This document shows positions 31,513 through 42,446 of a stretch of DNA of 64,000 nt, piece after piece. The stretch is taken from NCBI GenBank assembly GCA_030374765.1, contig JARGXX010000086.1, positions 1,240,001 to 1,304,000 on the forward strand. Direction: 5' to 3'. Under the pieces are notes generated by a model. The model was not told where the DNA came from. It did no database searches and worked only from the letters and a program-made list of their open reading frames with translations. How positions within the stretch are numbered: position 1 is the stretch's first letter; the number at the start of each line of letters is the position of its first letter. A program made the translations under genes and the position numbers. This DNA is from Agarophyton chilense (Eukaryota > Rhodophyta > Florideophyceae > Gracilariales > Gracilariaceae).

Positions 31513-31517
31513 GTTTT
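31513..31517. repeat. target site duplication GTTTT, right copy (nested element)
   Basis: This is the second copy of the 5-bp duplication, immediately outside the right LTR. On the minus strand it is AAAAC, part of the slippery-like sequence GAAAAAC at the end of the outer gag. Confidence 0.85.
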
Positions 31518-33539
31518 TCGAAGCGGACCCCACCGAATTCGGTGCAGCTGCCTCGAAGGGGACCGGTTGTTCCCCGTTCGCGGGTACAAGTTCTGTATCC
31601 CTGTCAGCAAGGTGAGCTCGGAGTATCCTTTGTTCCTCATAGGACCTACTTGGGACTCGAGCTTTCTCCTCAGGGGTCAGAGCCTCGTACTGAGCGATAA
31701 TTCGTGAACCCTCCCGCAGGGGAAATGTGCAGTCTGGTGCTTTGTGACCACGGAGGTAACATAAATAGCAAATCAGCTCTGCCTGGTTCGGTTGTGGACG
31801 TGAATCCACGCGACGTGGTGCTGTATCACTCCATCCGGGGCGAGAGAACCGAGCAGCGGTATTCGCAAAAGGTAGCGATGCGGCTGGCACCCTCCGTCCG
31901 TGGGTATAGAGCGCAGGGTCTTCATCCGTAGTCGGAGTGGATGTCGACGGCAACTCAGACGTACCCATAGATTGGGAGTTACTTCCCATGAAGTGAATGT
32001 TATCATTGACCCCCACAGGGGCAGGGCCTCCTGCGAGTGACAAAGACGAGTTACCTCCATCGGCGAGGAGTGCACGTGTCGGCCGACTCTTTCGGTTCTG
32101 CCGGGCACGGAGAGTATCCCCCTCAGCCTGGGCGTACTGAACCAGTTCCAAGTAGGTCAGCTTGCGCTTCTCTTCCCGATGTCGGGCAACCAATGCCCTT
32201 ATCGAGGGGTCCAAACCATCCACAAACATGGTGCATCTCTCGTAGGCGGGGAATACATTCCCGCATTGGTGAAACGCTTTATTCAAGCGAGTTGAATACA
32301 CCGTTTCGGTTTCCATCGGCTTCTGCCGCGTATCCCTTAATGCAAGGATTGCTTCCTGAATCGCATTTCCAGTAGCGTATGACCTCAAGAGGTACTGCAC
32401 CGCTTCGGGCCAGCACGTGACTCCCCCTTCCGAGGCTCGGGATGATCCACGGACGGAGCTGAACTGGTCTTCAGCCATTCCCTTTAAGAAATAGGGTAAT
32501 GCAAGATACGCTTGCGCTTCACTCATACCGAGGATGTCAGCCTCCTGGACGAACATCGCAAGGAAATCGAGCACCAGAACTGGGTCTGTTGCTGTGAACT
32601 CCCTCTTCTGTAGGGTGATGCTCAGCCTTTTGATGTAGTCCTTGACCTTACCCGTTCCGCGGGATGTTCGATCTCCCGAAGGGTTATCCAACCGGTAATA
32701 GCGGTACGATAGCAGCTTCCGATAGAGAGGATTCGTCGGTTTCAGCTCCCTTAATCCAAGGTGTTTCCTACCCTTCTTCCGGGTACAGATTGCCCCTTGA
32801 GAGGTGTAAGTAGCCTTCGACCGAGTCGCCCGGGCTGACCGGCGTTCATCTTCACTATCCGAAGATTCGGAGGACGAACTCGATGACGAGCGATTGGGAT
32901 CGGAATCCGATAAATCCTCTTGGAGGTGAACCCTCTTCTTGGACTTGCGGCGGTCCGTTTAGCGGAGCAGTGTTCTTCGTCTTCCGAAACGTCGGGTTTA
33001 TCCTTCGAGGCTTCTGTGTCTCCGTCCATACGGATAATGGCCTCGAGGGTGTCCAGCCGAGCTCGGAAGCGTTCTGCTTGCACGCGGTGTTCCTCCACGA
33101 GGCTCCGGTACTCCTGGATAAAGACCCCAGGGGTACCAAAGCTTTCCAAAAGGGAGTTCACATCCCTCCTCAGGGTACGAAGGTCATCGGCGACTCCCCG
33201 CACCGGGGCGTCCTCCACCTTGAGGCGGAGCGTAGTAACCTCCTGAAGGAGCTCGACATGAGCCGCGTTGGCGATATCGATTCGAGTCTCCAGGCGCTGT
33301 AATTCAGGGTCGGCCCGACTTCGGGGTGCTGCTGAGGGGGTCTCCACCACTGGAGCTGGGCCCACGGCCACGACCTCTCGAGGACCTGAAACCACTGAGG
33401 GTGCTCTCCGAGTGTCCGGATCGATACCGGAATCGTTCCGACCTTCGGGAATTGAGCTCCTCGGCCTAGGCGGGGCCGGGGGCACTGAATCCGCTTGACG
33501 GTTCGATCCAGTCCTGGAACCACGGGTAGGCGGCGACAT
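31513..33539 (-). pseudogene. gag of the outer element, frameshifted
   Basis: From ATG 33539 the first ~195 codons are Pro/Ser/Arg-rich and then strongly coiled-coil ('LETRIDIANAAHVELLQEV', 'LRTLRRDVNSLLESF'). Near 32,950-32,990 the register changes by one base. The second frame runs through a Ser/acidic stretch and the capsid-like part ('FLAMFVQEADILGMSEAQAY', 'YLLRSYATGNAIQEAI') to the knuckle CYLCYLRGHKAPDC (C-x2-C-x4-H-x4-C), and then to the insertion point of the nested element. Its last codons and stop in the present sequence come from the nested LTR. Without the insertion the frame would end at a TAA just after AAA AAC. Total gag is about 670 codons, large for the group. Confidence 0.88.
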
Positions 33540-33744
33540 GCTGCAGACACGACACCGACGATTCGGGGTAACGATGAAATTCGATCACGAGATTCCCGGA
33601 GAACGGATGACGTAACACAAAACAAAAATAAAAACCAATTCCACCCTTTCCAAAGGGGACCACTACAACAAATCTTCACGACGGTGCTTCCTCTTCCAAG
33701 AGATATTCCAACACGTGGATGACCAACCCAAAAGTCCGAGAACG

Positions 33745-33764
33745 GATTCTAAGTCGGGAGACCA
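33745..33764 (-). promoter_or_regulatory. primer binding site of the outer element
   Basis: Two bases after the 5' LTR the minus strand reads TGGTCTCCCGACTT and on. Its complement ends ...GGGAGACCA and fits a tRNA 3' end: CCA, discriminator A, a 7-base acceptor strand TCGGGAG, and C61 and A58 in place. I cannot name the tRNA; it is not initiator Met. Confidence 0.65.
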
Positions 33765-33766
33765 CT

Positions 33767-34682
33767 TGTGGAGCAAAACCCGGCGACGGGAAGTGCTCTC
33801 AAGGTGTTCGAAGCCTTGCTCCCTGGGGGAGGCAGACTCAGAGACAGAGCCCTCCGTTCCACCCGTAGTGTGGGGTGTAACTCCCACGGGGGATTCCGGC
33901 AGTACCGACGGAGGTGAGGGGTAGAAACCGTTGGGTCGGGAATGGGTATGGGTATCCCAAAGAATGGGGGAAAATCCGGCGAAGGGGAAAAACGGGGCGA
34001 GGGTCGGGCACTAACAGGCACCGGACCCGAGAACCAGAAAAGGGGCGAAACAACAAAAGAAACCCAATACAGGGGCGAAAACCTGTCCTCGAAAGGAAAC
34101 ACAAAAAGCACGCAACAAGTAAGCAGAACCCCCACGGGGTATTGTGGACGCAGGTCGTCTGAGCGGTCCCAAGGGGGTGGTTGCACGGAACCCAAACGTG
34201 GGCACTCTCCAAGTGGAGTCGTGTCCCTACGCAGGCGTTGCTAACCAGAGCCCGTTCCGGGTTGTAAGGCCGAAACGATGGCGACGAAGAACCTCTAAAG
34301 GTATCGAAGACCAACCTTGGTTACCATTTACTTTGAGCTTCGGACTGTCAGATCTCATCTCCCTAAGTAGGGCCCACTAACTAAACTCTACAGTAGTGCA
34401 CACCTGCTCAGGGCCATACAAGTGGAGATCCCACTGTCTGGGCCCAAAAGTCCAACGTTCTAACAAATATCCGAAAATCGGTGCCAAACTTAAGCCACGT
34501 GTATCACGGGGCCAATCGAACCATGGGCCATCCGATTTTTGACTTCATAGGCGAACTCTAACCAGAAAACAGTGCCACCTCAGCACACCTTAGAGGGGAT
34601 CATAGTCATAACCCTCGGAGGGTTCAATCCTCATTCTATGAGTTGCATCTTCAAGTATCCCCTAACTGGGCGTTGCTCTACA
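33767..34682 (-). repeat. 5' LTR of the outer element (right copy)
   Basis: 916 bp, TG...CA, aligned without gaps to 15763-16678 with about 14 differences (half transitions, half transversions by eye). It should carry the promoter of the outer element. GCATT follows at 34683-34687. Confidence 0.93.
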
Positions 34683-34687
34683 GCATT
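34683..34687. repeat. target site duplication GCATT, right copy (outer element)
   Basis: Exact partner of 15758-15762. Confidence 0.93.
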
Positions 34688-35156
34688 GATTTTAGTGTGT
34701 CAAGATGCGTTTTTAAGGCTTTTTTAGAAGCATTTTTAAAAGTATAAAATAAAAGTTCAAAATACCTACAGCCCCTACTAATTCAGTTCACGTTATTCAA
34801 CATCCTAGATATACTATGGTATCTGAAAAATCTATCCCTTTAGCAGATGTCGCCTTTTTCTATCGGCTGTTCAAGATGACTCAAATCCGTTCTTAGACCA
34901 TAATAATGTTTAGAACTAATCGAGCTCTCGTATGAGTTTTCTAGTTACAATTAACTCAGCGAGGTTTTAACCGTTGGTTTATCAGTCCCCGAGCGCACGT
35001 GGAACCTCTGAGCTGGTGTTACTGCATTCACCTGTCTGAAGAATGTACTTTAAAGCAAATAAGACATTATAAGAAAATTAGTTTTTTACTCAGAAAATAG
35101 AAAACGCCGCTGCAGTATGGAAACCAGCATTTTTTACAATTTATTTGGAAAATAGA
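34688..35156. other. 3' part of the piggyBac-like relic, no ORF
   Basis: About 470 bp of AT-rich sequence between the outer retrotransposon and the right inverted repeat. I see no coding motif. It would be the 3' untranslated part of the piggyBac-like element if that assignment is right. Confidence 0.4.
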
Positions 35157-35218
35157 ACTGGCCTTATATGAGGTCAATCTGACCTATGTAGGGCCTTTTT
35201 TTCGGGCGTGTAGACACT
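35157..35218. repeat. right subterminal inverted repeat of the piggyBac-like relic
   Basis: In reverse complement it reads TAGTGTCTACAC, a short A-rich gap, then two palindromic units (GGCCCTACATAGGTCAG and GACCTCATATAAGGCCAG) like the single unit on the left. The extra unit and the spacing difference show divergence between the ends. Confidence 0.5.
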
Positions 35219-35236
35219 ACACCAATACGAGGAGGA

Positions 35237-38200
35237 TCTCTACGAGCAATTAACAAATCATCAAATCATCACAAACATGTAAATGTTGTAACAGAGGTTG
35301 ATTAAATACTTTTAGCTGAAAACCTTCCATATCCTTTCCAATCGCACACTTTGTTTGTCTCATTAGTCTCTATAGAATCATTGGCCTCGTCTAGTGTCGA
35401 ACTGTAATAGTTTGAGCTGAATTTTAGTTATTTTGACATTGTATTCATGTTTTGATTGAAGGACAATGCCCTTCAAGGGGGTTTCTTCGCAGGACTTAGG
35501 AAGTTCGCTCGCTTGAGGACTAGCTTGGTCTATGACAAGCTATACCGCTATTGCGTACTGACGGCCGGTTAGAACCGGAAGTGCACACGGGTGGAACACG
35601 TGGACTGCACGGATGCCAACGCTCGAGTACGAGGCGTGCCACACGTGGCCCGGATTCTGCCTAATGGTTAGTATTATTTAGTAATTTTAAGTATTTATTT
35701 GGCTACGCTATCGCTATTTAGTGTCTATTTTTCGGGCGCGCGCCCACTGTCAGGGGCCGTGCGCCACACTACTTAGGAGGTTGAGCACTGCTCCCCAGTA
35801 AAGACCCTCTTGGGAGACCAAGAAGGGAGTCTTGGCTCTGAACTCTTCGCCTTCGGCGCGTCTTCACCGCATACTGCGTGAGCGCCCGTTGCACGTTAGT
35901 TCATCCACCCTTCTGTCGACCAGAGTGCTACCACCACCGTGGGTTTCTATTTAATCGCCGATACTTGTCGTAGTCTCGCCCGTGTATAGGGGTTTCGCCC
36001 CCGTTTTCCTCTTGTTCTCTTTTTTGGCTCTCGTGAGTGGCCGCACCACTCACCTCGCTCGTCCACTTCATACGAGTGTTTCCTCGCTCCTTTTCCGACA
36101 ATCGCCGTGGTACCGCTCCGCATAGGATTGGTCACACCCCGGACTGTGTCGTGCTCACCTAAACACTCTACGTATATCCCGCCAGATTGGCCTCGGTCTT
36201 ACACCCTACTTTGTCGTGCCTTTTCAGAGTGGCTCTGTTTGGTCTCCGCTGGGATGCGTCTCCTCCGCCTGAGGCGTGTCTCTCAAGAGAGGAAGATCCC
36301 GAACATCTTCGTGGTGTCTTCGCTCCAAGCGTTGTCCTACATTGATTGGGGAAATTACCAGACGGTATTCATACTGCTCAGATCCGAAGTCGAAGCTTCC
36401 TTTTTCATATTGGATTCAATCACCTAATCCTCAATGGGTGCATGCAGAAATCAACAGTAAGCCAGGCTTCCAGATTTCTGGCCATGTTGAGAAATGGCAA
36501 GCCAACCAAGATGTACCGCAATGACTGGTGGATCAGCGTACTGATCTCAACCGGTGGTAGCGTGGTAAAGCGGGTTTTAAGGTTCGAATCCTTGACGGCG
36601 ACACTCCAAGGGTACTTGGTGCAATTGGCTGGCGTCTATTGCGCAGTCCTATAGGTTGGAGCTACGGAAACGATGGCTTGAAGACCAATTGGTGGAACTT
36701 TTATACCAAAGGGGGTAATTTAGTATCCTAACGGTGCTTACCTCACTCTAAGGGAGAAACGTCACTCGAACCAAGTAAATAACAATTGAGAAGGAAGCGC
36801 TGGGATCTCCCTTGCACTGTAATGCTAATCTATTACACAAATTAAAATAAATAATAATCTAAATGAGCCCAGCTGAGGTCGGCCAGTCCACGTGGCGTCT
36901 ATAAGATACCTCAGGCCCGGGCGGCTTACAGAGCTCAATAGTTATCGTTGCTCCTTCACACAAGTACCCCACATATTAGTGCCAAGTGGCGCACCAAAAC
37001 CCCTGTTTCTCCAAGACTAGTGCGTTCAAAGGAAAAGCGAAATCCCCTTATTCCCCCAAGACATCATCTCAAACTAATAACCTGAATCGAATTATTTCCA
37101 AACACTCTACACCCCAAACTGTCCCCATGGCGCAATCCACAAATGAAGCTTCACCACCAACAACACCACATCTTTCGACTCTGTCTTTCAGTGATGTAGA
37201 GAAACCACCACAACACAAGACAGTCACAACATTAGCCAATTGATATGATCTGCAGCTTGTCTTCAAGAAGTAAAATGCCAATACTACTAAATCCACTGAT
37301 CGCATGAGTGGTTTCCTGCCCTGAGTGTATTTTGTTCTTCGATACGGACTACCATAGTTTGCGCTGGTTCGAGTCGCGTAAAAGAGGTGTAATACTTTAT
37401 GAAGAACAATGCCGCGTGTAAAGTTCGTCGTGATGCTAAAATCATTATCGGTTCCATGTCGATGGATTCGTTTCCATAGTATGTTTTTTGCGTATTCTGG
37501 ATGATGCAAGACGCGCCCAGTATGCTGAGAAGCGGTGTGAGAGCGATGAGATCTTTTGAAGTGCTATCTCGGTAGTACCGATATGCATAAAACTGTAGAA
37601 AAAGCAGCTGCAGAGGAAACAACTGCATTTCATTGTAATCTCGAGTTTATCTGAGGACATTGGCAGTGAAGAAATATCTGGTGGACTGTTTGGCGCGCTA
37701 AAAGCACCCTCTCAGGGTCCATTGTGAACGTCAAATTTGGCTTCGCGCCAACAGAATCGAGGCGGCTTGACGTTATTTTACTGGCTCTTATTTGGCGAGC
37801 AGGAGATCTGGTCAGTTCCGCATGCCCCAGTACACCGTCACTTATATCCATCTACTGCCAAGGTGAACACTACTTAATTTTGTTGTTGGGAGGTACCAAA
37901 CCATTTCCCCAAATGAACCGCCTCATCCAGTCTGGATTTGTCCAAATCCGTCTATATCAATAGAAAAGTTTGTCTGCATCTAGTCTACGTTCTTGATACC
38001 CCTTCAATAAGACACCCATAAAAACAAGTCTCCAAATCTACAGCTTTCTAAACATTGCTTATTTCCCTCATAACATACTCTTCTCGTATACTAGGCAAAC
38101 CACACTCTCTTCTTGCCTTTAAATCCGCAACACTTTTAAACCAATCCATATCCATCCTATAAAAAGGAAAAAATCAATAAAATCAGTGCAACTCTTATTG

Positions 38201-38930
38201 CTTTTATTACATCTAAACAGACTGCAGTTATAATTTTACAACTGCTTTTCAACTACAAACAAAAGAAATAGGACCTTTTTCTGTATACAAAAGAAGCTTT
38301 TTCTTCAAATGCAATCCAAGAACAATAAATTTTAATCATTGCTTGGTATTATGAACTTCCGGTAGATTCCTGGCTGTTTAGTGTGCAAGTTCTTTCAGAG
38401 CAGTATTTTCACTTTTAATTTCTCTTCCAAATCATTTCAGACGAAAAATGACTGTATATCTTCTTTAAAGCCACATAAAGATGTACGATCATGAGACAAG
38501 CCAAATTCTTCAAAGTAGAGAGTCTAAAGTGTCTCTGGAGCAACAAATTGCAAAAAGTCACGCAAGATTTGAATCAAACACCGATAATTGGCTACCTTAT
38601 GTCTTTTCATATCGGACGAAAGGCATAACTCGTTTCCCGTAGACCTTTATATAAATTGAAAACGGGGCCCCTGTCACCCCAACAGTTGATGTAATTCATC
38701 TTTCACTGACTTTCAAGTAATTAAGTCACTCATTTAGAAGACTAGAGGAGCTAAATAGAGAAGTATTTCAGATATTAGTGTAGAACAAGGTAATCTGAAA
38801 AAAAAGTGGTCAACTGGGCTCATTCTGAGTATATTCTTTTGAAAGCGATATGATGTTTTTTATGAATTTGCCACTTATTCTAAGTACTTTCAGAGCAATG
38901 TTTTTCATACTTAATAGGTAGCATTGGTAC
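35237..38930. other. no recognisable gene; GC-rich block at 35.5-36.9 kb
   Basis: The block at about 35,460-36,900 is richer in G and C than its surroundings and has LTR-like features (CCCTTCAAGGG palindrome, TTTTTCGGGCGCGCGCCC near 35,733). I could not pair it with a second copy, so it may be a solo LTR or a non-autonomous element. Open frames such as 36107-36427 plus and 37069-37509 minus show no motif. The rest, 37.0-38.9 kb, is AT-rich without signals. Confidence 0.4.
36555..36610 (+). other. tRNA-like fragment (A box and T-arm, no anticodon arm)
   Basis: TGGTAGCGTGG (A-box-like) is followed only 26 bases later by GGTTCGAATCC, a perfect B box with a T-stem TAAGG/CCTTG. The space is too short for an anticodon arm and the acceptor ends do not pair. 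It is a truncated tRNA or the head of a tRNA-derived repeat, not a functional tRNA gene. Confidence 0.4.
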
Positions 38931-38960
38931 CTGGCCCCGTAGTCTAATGGTACAAGATGG
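38931..38960 (+). other. tRNA 5'-half-like sequence
   Basis: GGCCCCGTAGTCTAATGGTA has the start and A box (TAGTCTAATGG) of a eukaryotic tRNA of the Asp/Gln style, but no anticodon arm or B box follows. It precedes the 11-bp tandem repeat and could be the head of a SINE-like repeat. Confidence 0.4.
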
Positions 38961-38995
38961 ATTGTTGGACACTTCGAAAGCTTTACGAACACCGG

Positions 38996-39237
38996 ATATG
39001 GCCCAAATATGGCCGAAATGTGGCCAAAATATGGACGAAATATGGGCGTATAGGTCGCAAATTTGTGAGAACATATACCGAATAAAGATGAGAATCTTTG
39101 CGTTTTCAACAACAGTCGGAAATATGGCCGAAATATGGCCGTCCAGCTCATCAAGATATGCTCACCATAACTAGTTATGTGTTCTTCCAGACTATCGCCT
39201 TAAACGCCAACATTTCGTCAACATTTCGGCCATATTT
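38996..39237. repeat. 11-bp tandem repeat ATATGGCCGAA with outlying copies
   Basis: Five adjoining imperfect copies of ATATGGCCGAA lie at 38996-39050, two more at 39122-39143, and an inverted stretch with the same motif at 39210-39237. The chance open frame 38810-39154 (minus) only translates this repeat and is not a gene. Confidence 0.8.
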
Positions 39238-39249
39238 GTGCCATACTTG

Positions 39250-42195
39250 GTGTTCATAGGGAAAGAAATAGTTGATTACTTTCTCTCTAGGAACTCTTTT
39301 CATTTAGAGTCTGGTTCTTGTAAGGTTTTATTCTAGCCTTCTAAGGGTTCGTGGTACAAATAAGGGGGGTTTGAGTGTTATTTTAATGATTTTCATGCAT
39401 TTTTTGGAAACCCTTGACATTTTAGGTATGGTTTTAGAGGTATCAACTTTTTGATGAAATGAAAAGGGTATTCTCAGATCGTAACGTTTATTGGTGCACC
39501 TCTTGGAGGTTCATGGTGGTAACCTGAGATTTAGTTCGCCACTTGTATGGCCTCCGTAGAGTGCGGACTTTATTCCTTAATATTAATTAATTCAGGAGAA
39601 CCTACATAGGTGAGATAGACGTCGACCGGCTTACTACTAAGCAAACTCAACGTTTCGTTCTCTTTCTATAGTTCCGGGCAATGCTCGTCACCGTCTACAG
39701 TGATTTGCGAATCCATTGAAAAGGTTTATGCGATTAGTCCCAGTATTCTCATCTCTTATGGATATTCAAGAAATTTTATGCGTTCTGTTCTTAAATATGG
39801 GTGGCTGCGGATAGCCACAGAACTGCATACAATTTATGTCACTATAAAAGGATTTCTTGACGACTCTATTGGTTTTCGTTGCTATATCTACGGACTTGTT
39901 CCCGCCTGTGGCTCTAGCTCGTTGCTGGACCCGTTTGTTCATGCCCTTGTCATTTTCCCGTGTTTTTGTGCCTTTCTTTTCTCTAATTCATATATTTTTT
40001 CCCTATTTATCTGAATTCATTTTATCTTTCTTCAGTTTCCATCCCTTTCTTTACCAATTCTCTCCAAGTATAGCCTGTAACGTTCTCCGCTCTTACAACC
40101 ACCATTCTTTACCACATGCTCACGGGCCGATGACACTGCCGCTGAGGTAAACTTCTCAAAGAACGAGATTCTGGAAACCCGTTGATCTTCACTCTCGCTA
40201 GTTATGTTTCACAATTTGAGCTTAAACAAGTACTTTCTATTGGAGTTAAAGAAAAGAGTGACGTTCTGAGGCAGAAAGCAACTCGTACAAAGTCCTATGA
40301 CTGTAATGCGTACTATATACGGCCTGGAGAACCACACTTAATCAACAATCAGAGAATGTTTGAATTTTTCTCCCGAATATTGTTTATTGTATAGCATGAA
40401 GAAACATAGACAGCAAATGCCTTGCACGAGTCGTTTTACAAAGCTCTAATGCCAAGTTCGGGCGTTGGAATGGATAAATTCATGACGAACTTTTCATTTG
40501 TAAGTGATTGTGCGTCGACAATGCCGTGTACTGTTGGTTTCTCATCTTTCAGCAGTTAGGATCTACTTGGGAAGAAATGGATGGGATTTCTTTCCCATCA
40601 AGAAGATACACTCATGAAACCTGCCGTTAATTATAAGCAAGAAAGATCGAGCGTCGTATTTGATCACTTGACTGCAGGTGAGACCATCATGAGAATACCT
40701 AAACAGTCTAATTGGAACGCAACTACGTCTGGTCGATTGACGCTCATTCGAGAACTGGAAACCATGTTTGGTACAAATGTCTATATTTTAAAAAGGTTTC
40801 TGAATTACAATCGAGTTATGGCCGACAAATTAGTAAAACATATTTTGGAGAGAGCGCAGTCAGGTTTAGATTCTTTACACAGGGGAGTATAACATTCGAA
40901 ATAGAATCATTAGTACGCGCTGGAAGAAATCCTTGCTTCTCTTGGGTCCATGATATATACATACCTAGGAAACTGAAAATTGAATCCAAACCTACCACAC
41001 GAAAGATCTGGCCAATGCTAAAGTATTAGGATCAGCAGTCACGGTAGACGAGGAATAGATTTGCGCAAAATATCATCGTGCGCTACAAAACGAGTCACGA
41101 CCGTTCCATATCAACAGTTCCATAGTCCAAAAATAGAAAAGTACCTTTTTTGGACTGCTGCATCTCTTTTACATGTGAGAATTTGAAGTTTTGGGTTTCG
41201 TAACGATTGTATCAAGCGAAATAAAATAACGAAAGAAGGCACTGCTCTTGTGAAAGGATTATTATAAGGACATTATGTTGACAATGGAATCGTTTCTAAG
41301 CAACCATCTTCAAATGTTGGATAGCTGCTATCGCCTGCTAATCTTGGAGCTTCACAGCATAGAAAATTTTGATTCTCTTAGTTTTGTCAACTTTTTTTTT
41401 AATGATTCTGAACCAATGAAATTCCATCTCAAACAAACAGAATTCTAGCGTTAAAATAGACACTAAACTACTATAATTCTATTGGTTCCGTACCACTCTT
41501 TTCTCTGTAATTAATTGTATGGAACCACCGAAGTACTCATTGGGCCACTGTGGACCTTGGAACGATAGGAAAGCCAAGTCTTCGATTGGGAGGAATTACG
41601 AAGGAAGCGTTGGTTTTACGAGTACTGTGCCAATAAAACGCAGCGGTGTGCTACATCGTATAGTAGTATGCAGATGTACGAATATTGGCCCTCTATCGAG
41701 TAATTAGTGGAACACCAACTGACTTGCGGTGGTTCGGTAAAAGGGAAATTATAGAACGCTGTTTCGAAATGTCAGTTGTCTGCTAGAATACAATCGTGGG
41801 GTAATTTGGGATTAATGGTTCGATATACGCTAAGAATGGTGCGATGATTCGAGTTGGTGGTCTATTGCAACCCTTAATAGTGGTGTGCAAGGGAATTTAT
41901 TGGTGCGGTAATTCGGAAAACACTGGTATATACTTTAAATACAGTGCTTCCATATTATGAGAAGCCAATGGAATCCTTTCATTGCGGTACAAGAAATTTT
42001 GAGTACATTGGTGCCTTAAAATAGCACGCAATCACTATCCTTGCTAATGATGTAGGAATCCACAAAAAACCAAACCAGCATCACGGAGAATTGCGATCCA
42101 CCCCTCGTTTACGGGCCCTGTCGTCCTTTCTCCTACCCTAGTTGCGGAGGATATCCATCCATCCTAGTGAGTACTGTTGCAATGTACAGAACGCC
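39250..42195. other. no recognisable gene
   Basis: AT-rich sequence with scattered frames. The best is 40581-40892 plus (103 codons), continued in another frame to 41029, with no motif I know. It may be an old, frameshifted coding relic; I see no repeats that would define an element. Confidence 0.4.
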
Positions 42196-42446
42196 GAGCC
42201 GAAATGTCATTAACAGCGTGTCAGTAGTGCCCGCATCTACTTGGCCAAAGCAGGACGAAAGGACATGAACGCTTTAGAATGAGCATAAAAGAAAGAGCTC
42301 ATTGACCAAAGGCTAGGCCTGGGGAGAAAAAGATCTTCAGCAGAGCTTTTGTGCCCATCGGTGTTTGTAGGGAGCGCCAGCGTTAGAGCGTGATATGAAA
42401 CAGTAATTACTTTTTAGAAACAGACTGCAATCAACGTTGTATCGCA

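Larger units (their letters stand above)
15763..34682 (-). mobile_element. outer Ty3/gypsy chromodomain LTR retrotransposon (about 11.75 kb before the nested insertion)
   Basis: Two direct 916-bp LTRs (TG...CA) bound 18,920 bp flanked by GCATT. Coding is on the minus strand: 5' LTR at the right, then gag, pol (protease, RT, RNase H, integrase, chromodomain), an antisense ORF, polypurine tract and 3' LTR at the left. Subtracting the nested element (7162 bp) and one 5-bp duplication gives 11,753 bp, very long for a chromovirus. The extra length sits in the integrase-chromodomain linker and in the 3' region with the antisense ORF. By eye the LTRs differ at about 14 positions (about 1.5%). Defects seen: a frameshift in gag near 32,960, the nested insertion, an in-frame TGA in the integrase at 21242-21244, a frameshift near 20,800, stops before the chromodomain, and two TGA stops in the antisense ORF. 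Confidence 0.93.
13426..35218 (+). mobile_element. piggyBac-like DNA transposon relic, split by the outer retrotransposon
   Basis: The inverted repeats at 13426-13462 and 35157-35218 enclose a piggyBac-type C-terminal fragment at 15383-15751 on the plus strand and the 18.9-kb retrotransposon. Without the retrotransposon the segment would be about 2.9 kb, a normal size for a piggyBac element. I could not identify TTAA target duplications with certainty: TTAA occurs about 40 bp outside each repeat (13385 and about 35252), but the first bases inside them do not match. The exact ends are therefore uncertain. The transposase frame upstream of 15383 is broken by many stops. Confidence 0.4.

Noticed and set aside
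38810-39154. 114-codon minus-strand frame
   Set aside because: Its repeated Phe/Pro/Tyr pattern is only the translation of the 11-bp tandem repeat.
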